Of a stretch of 64,000 nucleotides of DNA, positions 9,114 to 17,886 are shown piece after piece. The notes under the pieces are model-generated. The model was not told the DNA's origin, searched no databases, and was given only the letters and a program-made list of their open reading frames with translations. Made by a program: the position numbers and the translations under genes. This DNA comes from Candidatus Zhuqueibacterota bacterium (lineage in GTDB: Bacteria > Zhuqueibacterota > Zhuqueibacteria > Thermofontimicrobiales > Sulfurfontimicrobiaceae). The stretch covers positions 1-64,000 of the forward strand of contig JAFGMA010000399.1 in NCBI GenBank assembly GCA_016927835.1. Direction: 5' to 3'. How positions within the stretch are numbered: the first letter of the stretch is position 1; each line of letters opens with the position of its first letter.

Positions 9114-11312
9114 CTATTTTTTGAATGGTATGGTAAATTTGAATGTTGTGCCTTTTCCAGGCTGGCTCATTACATCGATGCGCCCTTTATGCGCTGAGAT
9201 TATCTGCTGGGTGATTGGCAATCCCAGCCCGGTACCGTTGGGTTTAGTGGTGAAAAACGGGTTAAAAAGGTTCGGCAAATCATTTTCAGGGATACCCACT
9301 CCGGTATCCGAAACTTGGACGATGATTTCTTCATTGGTTTTCGACGTTGTCAGTTCAAGCTTGCCTCCTTGCGGCATCGAATACAACGCATTCTGAATCA
9401 AATTAATCAGAACTTGCTTGATCTGTCCACCATCAAATTCAACCGATCCAATTGTAAAATCTAGTTTTTTAACCAGATATATGTTTTTGGCGTTAATTTC
9501 ATCAATAACCATCAGACAAGCATTTTGTACAATTCGATTGATGTCCTGTTCCTGATAATTCAATTTGCTGAGTTTTGTGAAATCGAGCACGTCAGCCAGG
9601 ATTTTTTCCAGCCGGCTCACCTCATCAGCAATAATTTTAGCGCTCAAACTGAGCTCTTCACTGTTATGCCCGGCGACTGTTTTGGCGATATTGCGTGCGA
9701 ATCCGCCGATAGTAACCAGGGGATTCCTGATTTCGTGCGCAACGCTGGCTGCCATTCTACCAATCGTTGCCAGCCGTTCAGCCTGGAGCAGCCGTTCCTG
9801 CGCTGTTTTCAATTCTGTATAAGCTGTTTCCAGCTTCTCCTTCTCAAGCTCCAGCCGTTGATATGCCTCAGCGCGCTCGATCGCGACGGCAGCCTGACTG
9901 GCAAAGGGTGTGAGCAATTCAACTAAATTTTTATCGATTGGATGTTTGCTGTACATATTGTCGGCGACGATAACCCCGATCACCTTTTCCTTGACGATCA
10001 AGGGTACTGCAATAAATTCATCGGCGACAACCCGCCGGCAAAGCTCGGTGCAATGCAGATTTTTTCTGTTGTAGCTATCGACCTTCACCGGTCTTTTTTC
10101 TCTAATCGTTTGGGCGATAAAACAATATTCAAGATTCGTCGGCAATTTCATTTGCTGGACAAGTTCATTGAAGTGATCGCCGGGGCGGGGCACTTTTTTT
10201 CCATACGCCTCGAGAAAAGCTTTCAATGACATATTTTCTTCGGAAAGCTTGTGCCAGATACGACCGGCATCTTCGGCGTTTGCAGGACCAACGCCCATTT
10301 GACCCTCCAGCACATCACCCGATGAGTCAAGAAGAAACAGCATTGAACGGCTGAAGCCCAATGCGCAGCCGGCAGTAATACAAGTGAGGATCAGATGCAG
10401 CAGCACTTCCAAATTCAGCGTGCCCTGCATGGCTTCACCGATTTCCCGGAGAATACTGAGTTCATAGGCTTTTTTCTCGAGTTCGGTGATATCGGCGACA
10501 ATCAAAGTGAGACCGGTAATCGCGCCTTCCCGGTCTCGTATCGGCACACCTTTCAATTTCGCCCGAACCCAATTTCCTTCCAGATTTTTGAATTCGAGCT
10601 TTTCGATTGATAATGTAATTCCCTGCTCCAGGATCTGCCTGAAACTGAACCGAAGGTCAGCTTGATCGAACAGCGGCTTTTCGAGAATATTCATCCCGAT
10701 GAGTTGGCATTCATCCTGCAGTTCGATGATATTGCACAAAAATGAATTGACATTTTCAATATAACCTGATGCATTGGTAGCGAGAATTCCGATCGGAGCA
10801 TTTTTGAACAGCAGTTCGAGTTGCTCTTTTGTTTCTGCAATCTCATTCAGAAGCAGGCAATTTTTTCGCTGTATATCGTTGGTAATGAAAATATTTTCGA
10901 GGACATTTTTCAATTCCCACAAGCCGAATGGTTTTATAAGATATGCCTTTATCCCGCCTTCGAGGAGCCTCGTTTTGGTGAGGCTATCACTTTCCCTGGC
11001 GGTTAGCATGATCACGGGCTTTTCCTTTTCGCTGGCATAAAGCGGATTGGAAATCAATTCCTGATAGACTTGATCCCCATTCAAGTCGGGCATCATATAA
11101 TCCAGCAGGATTAGATCGGGTGATTCTTTTAAGATCTGTTGAAGCCCCTCTGTGCCGTTGAAAGCAGATACGAATTCATAGCCCGCTTTCTTCAGAAACG
11201 TACGGGCTATTTCATGCATCCCTGAATCATCGTCAATCAGCAAGATTTTTTTTATGTCATTCATGTTGCTTAATCCGTGATGCGATATGAGTGATTGATT
11301 TAGATCGGGCAT
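9114..11312 (-). CDS. Cytoplasmic hybrid sensor histidine kinase (REC-PAS-GAF-HisKA-HATPase)
   Basis: A 732-residue protein with no signal peptide or membrane segment. Domains in order: an N-terminal receiver (about 20-140) with acidic DDD at 27-29, phospho-acceptor D71 in LILLDYMMPDLNG and K127; a PAS domain (about 165-280); a GAF domain (about 300-490); a short coiled coil; a HisKA dimerisation domain with phospho-His H526 in VAHEIRNPL; and an ATPase with N-box NLIQNA near 640, G1 DTGVGIP near 670 and G2 GTGLGL near 693. It is therefore a soluble kinase that can also receive phosphate, responding to an internal signal. A second in-frame ATG at 11264, right before the receiver, could also be the start. 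It is 12 bp upstream of xseA. No partner regulator lies next to it. Confidence 0.9.
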   Translation of the reverse strand: MPDLNQSLISHHGLSNMNDIKKILLIDDDSGMHEIARTFLKKAGYEFVSAFNGTEGLQQILKESPDLILLDYMMPDLNGDQVYQELISNPLYASEKEKPVIMLTARESDSLTKTRLLEGGIKAYLIKPFGLWELKNVLENIFITNDIQRKNCLLLNEIAETKEQLELLFKNAPIGILATNASGYIENVNSFLCNIIELQDECQLIGMNILEKPLFDQADLRFSFRQILEQGITLSIEKLEFKNLEGNWVRAKLKGVPIRDREGAITGLTLIVADITELEKKAYELSILREIGEAMQGTLNLEVLLHLILTCITAGCALGFSRSMLFLLDSSGDVLEGQMGVGPANAEDAGRIWHKLSEENMSLKAFLEAYGKKVPRPGDHFNELVQQMKLPTNLEYCFIAQTIREKRPVKVDSYNRKNLHCTELCRRVVADEFIAVPLIVKEKVIGVIVADNMYSKHPIDKNLVELLTPFASQAAVAIERAEAYQRLELEKEKLETAYTELKTAQERLLQAERLATIGRMAASVAHEIRNPLVTIGGFARNIAKTVAGHNSEELSLSAKIIADEVSRLEKILADVLDFTKLSKLNYQEQDINRIVQNACLMVIDEINAKNIYLVKKLDFTIGSVEFDGGQIKQVLINLIQNALYSMPQGGKLELTTSKTNEEIIVQVSDTGVGIPENDLPNLFNPFFTTKPNGTGLGLPITQQIISAHKGRIDVMSQPGKGTTFKFTIPFKK

Positions 11313-11694
11313 ATTTTCTCTTACTCAACACAAACGAGCTTCATTCAGGATAATAGTTCAGCCCACCTGAATATGCCTTAAAAAATAATTTACGATAAAA
11401 GATTAACGATTTTTGATTTGCGAGATGAATACTTCGCAAATCGCATATCGTTAATCCTTGTTCTGAAATCAAAAAAATTAAAGGTGGAGAACTATTACCA
11501 TTCAGGTATCAAATTCGCACCTATTCGGTCGCGCAATTAAAACGAACTCACGACTGCTAATGTCTTATATGGACACATGAGCAAGCAACGATGATCAAAT
11601 TTTCGAATAGTTGCATAAATTAAACTACCGACTAAAATCCCATTCGACCAAAATCGAAAAACGCCGAAAAAATGAGTATCATTCAAGCAGCACA
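11313..11694. other. Intergenic region upstream of the histidine kinase gene
   Basis: This 382-bp spacer carries the inverted repeat at 11401-11456 and otherwise AT-rich sequence. No further open reading frame with a ribosome-binding site was seen on either strand. Confidence 0.5.
11401..11456 (-). terminator. Long hairpin, probable terminator after the COX24-like gene
   Basis: GATTAACGAT at 11401-11410 pairs perfectly with ATCGTTAATC at 11447-11456, and an inner GATTTGCGA (11415-11423) pairs with TCGCAAATC (11434-11442). Read on the minus strand the hairpin is followed by TTTT, so it could end transcripts from the 11695-14268 gene series before the histidine kinase gene. It could equally be a binding site for a dimeric regulator of the kinase gene. 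Confidence 0.5.
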
Positions 11695-11790
11695 CTATCT
11701 AATTTTCTTCTTGTGGCGATCGCGTTTTAGTCGTTTTTTCCGTTTATGGGTAGCAATCTTATGTCGTTTTCTTTTTTTACCGCTAGGCAT
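11695..11790 (-). CDS. Tiny basic COX24/AURKAIP1-like ribosome-associated protein
   Basis: A 31-residue reading frame starting MPSGKKRKRHKIATHKRKKR and continuing with Leu, Lys, Arg, Asp and a basic HKKKIR end. It is almost entirely Lys, Arg and His. A strong ribosome-binding site, AAGGAGG, lies 10 nt before the ATG. The sequence matches my memory of short Bacteroidetes-type proteins annotated as AURKAIP1/COX24-domain proteins, related to mitochondrial small-subunit protein mS38 and actinobacterial bS22. Role in the small ribosomal subunit is inferred from that family. It is the last gene of the series sppA, fmdB-like, HU, methyltransferase (79 bp after the latter). It is too short for routine gene callers. 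Confidence 0.85.
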   Translation of the reverse strand: MPSGKKRKRHKIATHKRKKRLKRDRHKKKIR

Positions 11791-11869
11791 CGTCGTAACC
11801 TCCTTAAGCAAATAGTCATTCGTTAATGAATCGGATTGTGGATTCTAATATTTTAAAACTGAATCAGGC

Positions 11870-12634
11870 TCAATTTTCGGCAAGAATATATGTTGAACCC
11901 GTTGATAGCCATTCCTTCAGCAGCGGGAACCGGTTTCGGATAATTCTGGTTCCGAATCGCAGCGCCTGTCGCGGACGGATCAAATAATCCATACGCAAAG
12001 TTGCCACCAGACCCGCATTCCTGGCAAGTACTTCAAATTGCTTGATGGTCAGCCCTCTGTCAACGATTTCCAGTCGGGCATCGATGTGTTGCTTTTCGAA
12101 TTTTTTCAATAACCAGAGGAGACAACATCTGGGCAATACATGCCAATAAGGAATATACTTCAGAAATGAACTCAATATCTGCTGATGACCACCAAATGGT
12201 GAATGAAAGGGTGGGAACGTCAGAAGGAATATTCCTTTTTCGCTCAAGCAATTTTTAATATTTAATAATGCTTTCTCTTTATCGTTGATATGCTCAATCA
12301 CGTCCAGCATCAGGATAAGATCAAATTTCACATCGCTTCTGAAATTTTCGATTTCGGTATGCATAAACCGTATTTTTGAATTCGGAAATGATTGTGCATA
12401 TTCAACACGCTCTTTGTTATTATCCAGTCCGTAGCATTCGAATCCCAGGTCTGCAAAAAAGGATAGAACACCGCCCTCGCCGCACCCGATATCCAAGGCT
12501 CTGCCAGGACGAATAACGTGCTGCAAAATCGTTTCCCAATAGTACCGACCAATCGAACGCTGATATTCCCAATAGGCATTTCTATCGTGTGTTGCTGTTG
12601 TACCGATTTTTTTGAATATCTTTAATAAAGTCAT
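11870..12634 (-). CDS. Class I SAM-dependent methyltransferase
   Basis: A 254-residue protein with the Rossmann-type SAM-binding motif ALDIGCGEGG at about residues 46-55, acidic motif II in CYGLDNN near 72-78, and motif IV FDLILMLDVIEH around 106-117 (Methyltransf_11/23 type). The C-terminal part has a hydrophobic helix pair around FLKYIPYWHVLPRCC, similar to methyltransferases that act on lipids, quinones or polysaccharides. The substrate cannot be read from the sequence. Its ATG overlaps the HU stop codon in an ATGA arrangement, so translation is coupled to the HU gene. Confidence 0.85.
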   Translation of the reverse strand: MTLLKIFKKIGTTATHDRNAYWEYQRSIGRYYWETILQHVIRPGRALDIGCGEGGVLSFFADLGFECYGLDNNKERVEYAQSFPNSKIRFMHTEIENFRSDVKFDLILMLDVIEHINDKEKALLNIKNCLSEKGIFLLTFPPFHSPFGGHQQILSSFLKYIPYWHVLPRCCLLWLLKKFEKQHIDARLEIVDRGLTIKQFEVLARNAGLVATLRMDYLIRPRQALRFGTRIIRNRFPLLKEWLSTGSTYILAEN

Positions 12635-12915
12635 GAAGTCTTGTCATTCAAATATCTTTTAAAATCAGCCGCAGGTCGGAAAACAGGAACTCTTTTTTCG
12701 GGGATGGCAATCATCTCGCCGGTTCTTGGATTTCTCGCGTTTCGTGGTTTGCGGGTTGTCACGCGAAAGCTGCCAAATCCCCTGATCTCTACTGCTTCAT
12801 CTTTTTCCAGCGCGTATTGGATAATTGCAATGAAACCATCGATAGCCGCGCCCGTTTCAAGTTTCGTCAAGCCGGTTCCTTCCGCCAGTATGTTGATAAT
12901 TTCGCTTTTGGTCAT
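12631..12915 (-). CDS. HU/IHF-family DNA-binding protein
   Basis: A 94-residue nucleoid protein. It shows the HU pattern: N-terminal helices MTKSEIINILAEGTGLTK, the GFGSF turn near residue 46, and the DNA-binding arm RNARNPRTGEMIAIPEK, with the family proline in RNP, then VPVFRPAADFK. The reading frame extends 10 codons further upstream, but AGGAGG lies inside that extension and sits exactly 9 nt before the ATG at 12915, which also restores the normal family length, so I chose that start. It overlaps the methyltransferase start by 4 nt. Confidence 0.93.
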   Translation of the reverse strand: MTKSEIINILAEGTGLTKLETGAAIDGFIAIIQYALEKDEAVEIRGFGSFRVTTRKPRNARNPRTGEMIAIPEKRVPVFRPAADFKRYLNDKTS

Positions 12916-13030
12916 GCCTGTCATCCTCCTGCTACCACGAACCATTCAATCGAAAAGCCCTGGCATCCTGAATTTTTCTTTGATGAACGAAACTCACCCC
13001 GACCGGCGAGAGGCTCGAAGCCCTGCCACA

Positions 13031-13258
13031 TTAATGGCAGCTTGCACAATTTTTGGAGGTACAACCCGAACAGGAAGTACTATTGGATGATGTTCCTTCT
13101 CTGGTTTTGCCGCCGGAAAAGCCGAAGACTGACATTCTTCGTGCAATTTGCTGGCTATGGCATGAAGGGCAGACGATTTGATTTTCTTGAGCCTGACTCC
13201 TCAACAGCTCCTCAAAATCATCACCACACGCATTGCATTGATATTCATAAATCGGCAT
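13031..13258 (-). CDS. FmdB-type zinc-ribbon protein
   Basis: A 75-residue protein starting MPIYEYQCNACGDDFEELL, the signature of the FmdB/CxxC_CxxC_SSSS regulatory zinc-ribbon family. The metal site is CNAC near residues 8-11 and CPSC near 30-33. The C-terminus is rich in Ser and ends in a second cysteine cluster (CSGCTSKNCASC), which is typical of the family. The function is not established. It lies between sppA and the HU gene on the same strand, 115 bp before the HU start chosen here. Confidence 0.88.
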   Translation of the reverse strand: MPIYEYQCNACGDDFEELLRSQAQENQIVCPSCHSQQIARRMSVFGFSGGKTREGTSSNSTSCSGCTSKNCASCH

Positions 13259-13289
13259 AATCGATTTCCAACCGCAAAAAAATTATAAA

Positions 13290-13380
13290 AGCAATCCCTC
13301 GGTTGCTGGTTCCCAAACTCCAGTTTGGGAACTCAAAAGGCATTGTGAACCATGAAAATAACCAATAACTGAGACATTGC
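13290..13380. repeat. MITE-like 90-bp inverted-repeat element, copy 1
   Basis: Ends GCAATCCCTCGGTTGCTGGT (from 13290) and ACCAATAACTGAGACATTGC (to 13380) are imperfect inverted repeats of about 21 bp. Inside is a strong palindrome, TTCCCAAACT and AGTTTGGGAA separated by CC (13309-13330). The element fills the spacer between sppA and the FmdB-like gene and abuts the sppA stop codon. Homologous copies lie at 41087-41176 and 52806-52898. Confidence 0.8.
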
Positions 13381-14268
13381 TTATAAAATCATCTGATATT
13401 TCAGTCGTGGTCCACCCTGAATCATATTGAAAACCTCATCCATATCCATAAACAGCAAATCGAACAGGGTCACTTTTTTTCTTTTTTCGCGCACCACATT
13501 CGGTTCACCGCTCAAGCCTGCCATTTGAGCCGCGATATGAATGGCATCCTGGTAAGTGCCCAACACATCAATCAATCCATTGGATTCCGCCTGCTTTCCG
13601 GTGAAGACTCGACCGTCAGCGAGCTTGAGCACGTCTTCGACATCCATTTTTCGTTCCTCGCTGATGACATTCACAAATTGATGGTAGGCATCATCGATCC
13701 ATCCCTGAAGATATGCCCGCTCTTCGGACGTAATATCTCGGAAGGGCGAACCAGTATCTTTGAATCGACCACTCTTGACGATATTGAAGCGAATACCAAT
13801 TTTATCCATCAACGCCTTCGTATTGGGTATTTCAGCGATTACACCGATGCTGCCGGTGGTTGTGCCGGGATTGGCAACGATTGTATCTGCGCCACAAGCG
13901 ATATAATAGCCACCGGAGGCAGCAACCGATCCCATCGAGACAACCACATTCTTTCCCGCGTTCCTGGATTTTTTCACCGCTTCATATATCTCCTGCGATT
14001 CGGCAACACCGCCGCCCGGGCTATCAATTCTGAAAACAATGGCTGCAATCGATTCATCTTTGCGATACTTCTCAAATTGCGTGACAATACGCTGCGAATT
14101 ATAAATCACTCCCTGCAGCTCGATCACCGCAATTTTGTTTCCCATGCCGGCGATATCGAAATCGCCCTGAAATGAAATCCCCATCATCATCACCAGGATG
14201 ACGAATATCATAAAAAACATCACGGCGACGATGATCAGTCCCACGAGCCAGCCTTTTCTGGCGGACAT
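13381..14268 (-). CDS. sppA: Signal peptide peptidase SppA (S49 family)
   Basis: A 295-residue short-form SppA, an inner-membrane serine protease that cleaves leftover signal peptides and membrane protein fragments. An N-terminal membrane helix spans about residues 8-30. The catalytic serine is S118 in GSVAASGGYYIACGAD and the general-base lysine is K170 in KSGRFKDTGSP, together forming the Ser/Lys dyad of the family. RIDSPGGGVAESQEI near 80-94 is the other conserved segment. It is the first gene of a minus-strand series with the FmdB-like, HU, methyltransferase and COX24-like genes. A candidate promoter lies at 14377-14405. Confidence 0.94.
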   Translation of the reverse strand: MSARKGWLVGLIIVAVMFFMIFVILVMMMGISFQGDFDIAGMGNKIAVIELQGVIYNSQRIVTQFEKYRKDESIAAIVFRIDSPGGGVAESQEIYEAVKKSRNAGKNVVVSMGSVAASGGYYIACGADTIVANPGTTTGSIGVIAEIPNTKALMDKIGIRFNIVKSGRFKDTGSPFRDITSEERAYLQGWIDDAYHQFVNVISEERKMDVEDVLKLADGRVFTGKQAESNGLIDVLGTYQDAIHIAAQMAGLSGEPNVVREKRKKVTLFDLLFMDMDEVFNMIQGGPRLKYQMIL

Positions 14269-14592
14269 ATATTTTTTCCTTTTTATAGTGCTAGAATATT
14301 ATTTTCGCTGCTTAAATCCACCCACCCCGCAGACGCTGCCTGCTGTCAGGTACGAGGGGTATTTTTTGAGTAGGTAAAAATAACAAAAATAGAATTAAAA
14401 GTCAATACAAAAATAATTTAGTTACTGTATTGTTATTAAAGGCGTTGTTTGATAATGGCAGTCTGCGCGTTTTAAAGCAGCGCATTTTGGGCGGAAAATT
14501 TTTGTGGAAAACGCATCTTCGAAATAGGTGCATTGCGGTATCAAGATGTATAGCCGGTTAATATATCGCAAATCCATCTTTTTTACACAACC
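14269..14592. other. Intergenic region upstream of sppA
   Basis: This 324-bp AT-rich spacer separates the M1 peptidase stop from sppA. It holds the candidate sppA promoter at 14377-14405. No gene was seen. Confidence 0.5.
14377..14405 (-). promoter_or_regulatory. Candidate sigma70-type promoter of sppA
   Basis: On the minus strand, TTGACT (14405-14400) and TATTTT (14382-14377) are separated by exactly 17 bp. The predicted start would leave a leader of about 100 nt before the sppA ATG. Confidence 0.5.
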
Positions 14593-17541
14593 TCAACGCA
14601 TCATCACCATCTTCTTCATCTGAATATATTGTCCCGCCTGTAACTTCCGAAAATAAACGCCGCTGGCGACCGGCAATCCATAAGCATCTTTTCCATCCCA
14701 CTCAAGTTTGTAAAAGCCCGCAGCTTTTTTTTCATCCACCAGCGACCTGACTTCCTGACCAAGTGAATTGAATATTTTCAGGGATACCGCATCGGGAACC
14801 GGTATTTGATAATCGATGATTGTTTCGGGATTGAACGGGTTCGGATAATTCTGGCTGAGCGCGTATGATCCGGGCAAGACGGACTGCATCTGGCATGTTT
14901 CGACAGCGCTTTTGCCATAAATCCACTCGACCGCGCTGGCGAGAATTTTCTGGCTGCAATCCGCTTGCGGTCCGCCCACGCCTTCCAGCCCGAATGCAAA
15001 ATATACAATCCGACAGCCTTTTTGAGCATCAGCGTGGCAGATGGCTGCCGTGGCATTGCCTGGCAAATAAATCATAAATCCAACTGCCGGCTCGATGGGC
15101 GAGATGATATCCGGTGATGTTTGATTCTTCGCGCCGGCGGCTCCGATGAAGTCTGCGTAAATCTTATCCGCAATCGGACCGCCATAACCATAAGCCACCA
15201 GCGCGCCCGAATTATCTTCAACATACTCTGCCTTCAGATAATCGGTGTAGAAAAGCGAATCCACCTCGCTGCCATTCTCAATCAAATCGTACCCGATATT
15301 CTGACCGGTCAAAATCAAGCTGCCGCCGCGATCCAGGAAGCGCTTGAGGCTGTCGATATCGCTCGCGGTGAGCGTGCTATCGCGGCTGTCCCCGGTTGCC
15401 CATATCAATGTTTGGTACTCTGAAAATGCCGCTGTTTTTATTCCGGGAGCAGCGACAACATAGACATCCGCATAAACGCCAATTTTATCAAAGATGGGTA
15501 CAAAATAGTTCTCATAGCCCTTGCCCTGGTCATCATCAATGAACAAAGCCGGGGCTTTGCCGATTTTGACGTCCACGGGCAGGACAACCGCATAGCCGCC
15601 ATCGCCATTGATTGAAAGTTGAAATTCCGCCAGATGCCCTAATGCCGACGCATCCACCGAGAACCGAAACGGGCTAGCCTGATTATCCCCGGGTTGCCGA
15701 TGATTGAGTTGCCCGAATTCGGCATGATCCGTCACTATCGTAATGGCTGGATCACCGGTACTCAGCGTCGCATTTATTGCTGCCAGCGGCAAACCAGTAT
15801 TGTTCAACGTTATCGCCATCGTGACGGTTTCGCCTGGATCAGGGCGCAAATTCCCGTTCCCGTTCGAATCGTCAATCATATAGCCATCATAAATAATTAC
15901 CGGCTTATTTATTTCGCTAACCTCTTTTAAAATCCAGCCATCCCGGTCGAGAATCACTTTTAGCGGCTGTTGCAGAACCGATATTTCGAATGATTCACCC
16001 TGCTCATCCACAAATTGTGTGAAAGTGGTATCGCCGGCACCAGTTTCAATCGTAATATCAACCGGCATGGAAAACAGCGGTCCCAGGGTCTGCTGCTGGT
16101 CGATGAATCCCGTCACCAGAAACGTGCCATCACCCATATCCCGCTGGTTCCAACCCAACACATATTCCGGGTGCCAGTAATCATAAATCCACTGTCTGAA
16201 AAAATATTGCAGATCCTTGCCGCTCACTTCCTCGCATACCGTTTGAAGATCTTCGGTCGTCGCGCTGCCATATTCGAATCGATAGCGATATTCCCTGATC
16301 GCCTGAAAAAAAACAGCATCTCCGAGTACGCGGCGCAGCATGTGCAGCACCCACGCTCCTTTATCATATACGATGAGATCGTACACTGTGTACGGTGAAC
16401 TGATATCATCCCGATAGATGCGACCTGTGAACGAAAGCGCATTGCTGCTGTTATTCATATAGCTGTGATATCGCTTTATGCCTTTATCATATTCGAGATA
16501 AAGCGCTTCGGCGTAAACGGCAAAGCCTTCACTCACCCAACTGTGCCGGAAATCCCGTGGCGTCACGCAATCGCCATACCACTGATGTGCCAGCTCATGC
16601 AGCGCAGTCATTTCATCGGCGATGAAGCTGCTGTTAAAACAGGAAAGCGTTTGATACTCCATTGCAGCCCACGCGCCGAGATACTCAACCATGGCATATT
16701 TTTCGTTGAGGTAGGGATACTCTCCAAAATAATGCGACAGCACATCGAGCATTTTCCGGATCTTTTTCAGATTTGCCAGCGCCAACGTGCAGTCTTCGGG
16801 AAATACGTAATATAATAAATCCATGCTATCGCCAGAAGCGCTCACGTACTTTTCTGAGAGCCGCGCATAATCTGTAATTTGGATCGCAATCAGGTAAGTT
16901 GCGATGGGATTGAGAACATGCCAATAGTGGGTCGCTGTTCCGTCCTGATTATCGTTTGTACCGATAAATTTTCCGCTGGCAGCCAGGTCCAGGTCTTCCG
17001 GAATCGTAATCGCAAGGTGGACCGAATCCGGTTTGTCGGAAGGGGTATCTTTGCAGGGCCACCACGCGCGCGCATAGTAGGGACAGCTTTCGGAACACAC
17101 CGTCTCCGCTCGCCGTGTGTGAACAAAGAGGAACGGATTGAAATTCCCCCCGGATGATAATTCCACACGTTCAGGTTTGCCGCTGTAGTGTATTTCGATC
17201 TCGAACACTTCATCGGCGTAATATGCCCGGTCCAATTCAACATTGATAAAATCATTATTATGAGAAAAACACCCCACATTTCCGGTGATGGAAGAGATCG
17301 CCATGGTGTTGTAGAGATCGAGTATGATTTCGGTCAAGCCATCCACGGTGCTTTTCGCTCGGATGACAACCGATCCGGCGAGCTTCTCTTCAGGCGGAAA
17401 AATCGCAAGCGCGATCCGATAGAATGTGACATCGAATTGCTCCTGACCCATCAAATCCGGGGCAGGGGCAGTAGCGGCGAGTTGTATTGGGTGCATCAAA
17501 CTGAAAATAATGACAAGTATTCCAGCAATCTGCCGAATCAT
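14593..17541 (-). CDS. Exported M1-family metallopeptidase with C-terminal sorting domain
   Basis: A 982-residue protein: signal peptide, M1 aminopeptidase beta-sandwich, then the gluzincin zinc site HELAHQW near residues 315-321 with the third ligand Glu about 338 in WVSEGFAVYAE, giving HExxH-18-E. The usual GAMEN exopeptidase motif reads WAAMEYQTL here. After the peptidase come an Ig-like region (about 550-660), a glutamine-amidotransferase-like alpha/beta segment beginning ALFIDDDQGKGYENYF (about 660-870), and a C-terminal sorting module with NYPNPFNPETIIDYQI and WDGKD. It is thus expected to be exported and anchored or released at the cell surface to digest peptides. The ATG at 17541 was chosen because GGGAGGAGA sits 7 nt before it, inside the longer frame. 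Confidence 0.9.
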   Translation of the reverse strand: MIRQIAGILVIIFSLMHPIQLAATAPAPDLMGQEQFDVTFYRIALAIFPPEEKLAGSVVIRAKSTVDGLTEIILDLYNTMAISSITGNVGCFSHNNDFINVELDRAYYADEVFEIEIHYSGKPERVELSSGGNFNPFLFVHTRRAETVCSESCPYYARAWWPCKDTPSDKPDSVHLAITIPEDLDLAASGKFIGTNDNQDGTATHYWHVLNPIATYLIAIQITDYARLSEKYVSASGDSMDLLYYVFPEDCTLALANLKKIRKMLDVLSHYFGEYPYLNEKYAMVEYLGAWAAMEYQTLSCFNSSFIADEMTALHELAHQWYGDCVTPRDFRHSWVSEGFAVYAEALYLEYDKGIKRYHSYMNNSSNALSFTGRIYRDDISSPYTVYDLIVYDKGAWVLHMLRRVLGDAVFFQAIREYRYRFEYGSATTEDLQTVCEEVSGKDLQYFFRQWIYDYWHPEYVLGWNQRDMGDGTFLVTGFIDQQQTLGPLFSMPVDITIETGAGDTTFTQFVDEQGESFEISVLQQPLKVILDRDGWILKEVSEINKPVIIYDGYMIDDSNGNGNLRPDPGETVTMAITLNNTGLPLAAINATLSTGDPAITIVTDHAEFGQLNHRQPGDNQASPFRFSVDASALGHLAEFQLSINGDGGYAVVLPVDVKIGKAPALFIDDDQGKGYENYFVPIFDKIGVYADVYVVAAPGIKTAAFSEYQTLIWATGDSRDSTLTASDIDSLKRFLDRGGSLILTGQNIGYDLIENGSEVDSLFYTDYLKAEYVEDNSGALVAYGYGGPIADKIYADFIGAAGAKNQTSPDIISPIEPAVGFMIYLPGNATAAICHADAQKGCRIVYFAFGLEGVGGPQADCSQKILASAVEWIYGKSAVETCQMQSVLPGSYALSQNYPNPFNPETIIDYQIPVPDAVSLKIFNSLGQEVRSLVDEKKAAGFYKLEWDGKDAYGLPVASGVYFRKLQAGQYIQMKKMVMMR

Positions 17542-17645
17542 GTAATGTCTCCTCCCACGCAATGGATGGACTCTGGCTCAGTCCTGCCAAATCCGATTGA
17601 TTGAATTGATATTTGCCGTGCTTCTTTGTTGCCATCGATTTTTAT

Positions 17646-17674
17646 ATAATACAAGCTAAAATTTAAAAAATCAA
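17646..17674 (-). promoter_or_regulatory. Candidate sigma70-type promoter of the M1 peptidase gene
   Basis: On the minus strand, TTGATT (17674-17669) and TATTAT (17651-17646) are spaced by 17 bp. The ATG at 17541 lies about 100 nt downstream of the predicted start. Confidence 0.6.
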
Positions 17675-17707
17675 GTAAAAAATGCGATTTTAATTTTGAA
17701 ATATCGC

Positions 17708-17736
17708 TTGACATTATAACCAATTTTCGGTATACT
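17708..17736 (+). promoter_or_regulatory. Strong sigma70-type promoter of the Nudix gene
   Basis: TTGACA at 17708-17713 and TATACT at 17731-17736 are spaced by exactly 17 bp, a near-consensus promoter. It leaves a leader of roughly 145 nt before the Nudix ATG. Confidence 0.75.
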
Positions 17737-17886
17737 GATTTAGGCAAGAGCGAATTTAGATTTCAAAATCGCCGCGGACCCGTCTGAATATTAAGATTTT
17801 CGCAGCAACAGGTTCTGCCGCCTTTTAAGTTCCTGAGTTTAGTTTTAAAATTAATTGATTTGCTGAATATCAATTTGAGGCAAATT

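Larger units (their letters stand above)
17542..17886. other. Divergent promoter region
   Basis: This 345-bp stretch separates the divergent M1 peptidase and Nudix genes. It contains a well-formed promoter for each direction (17646-17674 and 17708-17736), whose -35 boxes lie about 35 bp apart. Confidence 0.6.

Noticed and set aside
13525-14175. 216-codon plus-strand frame opposite sppA
   Set aside because: Antisense to sppA, whose catalytic motifs are intact; no independent evidence.
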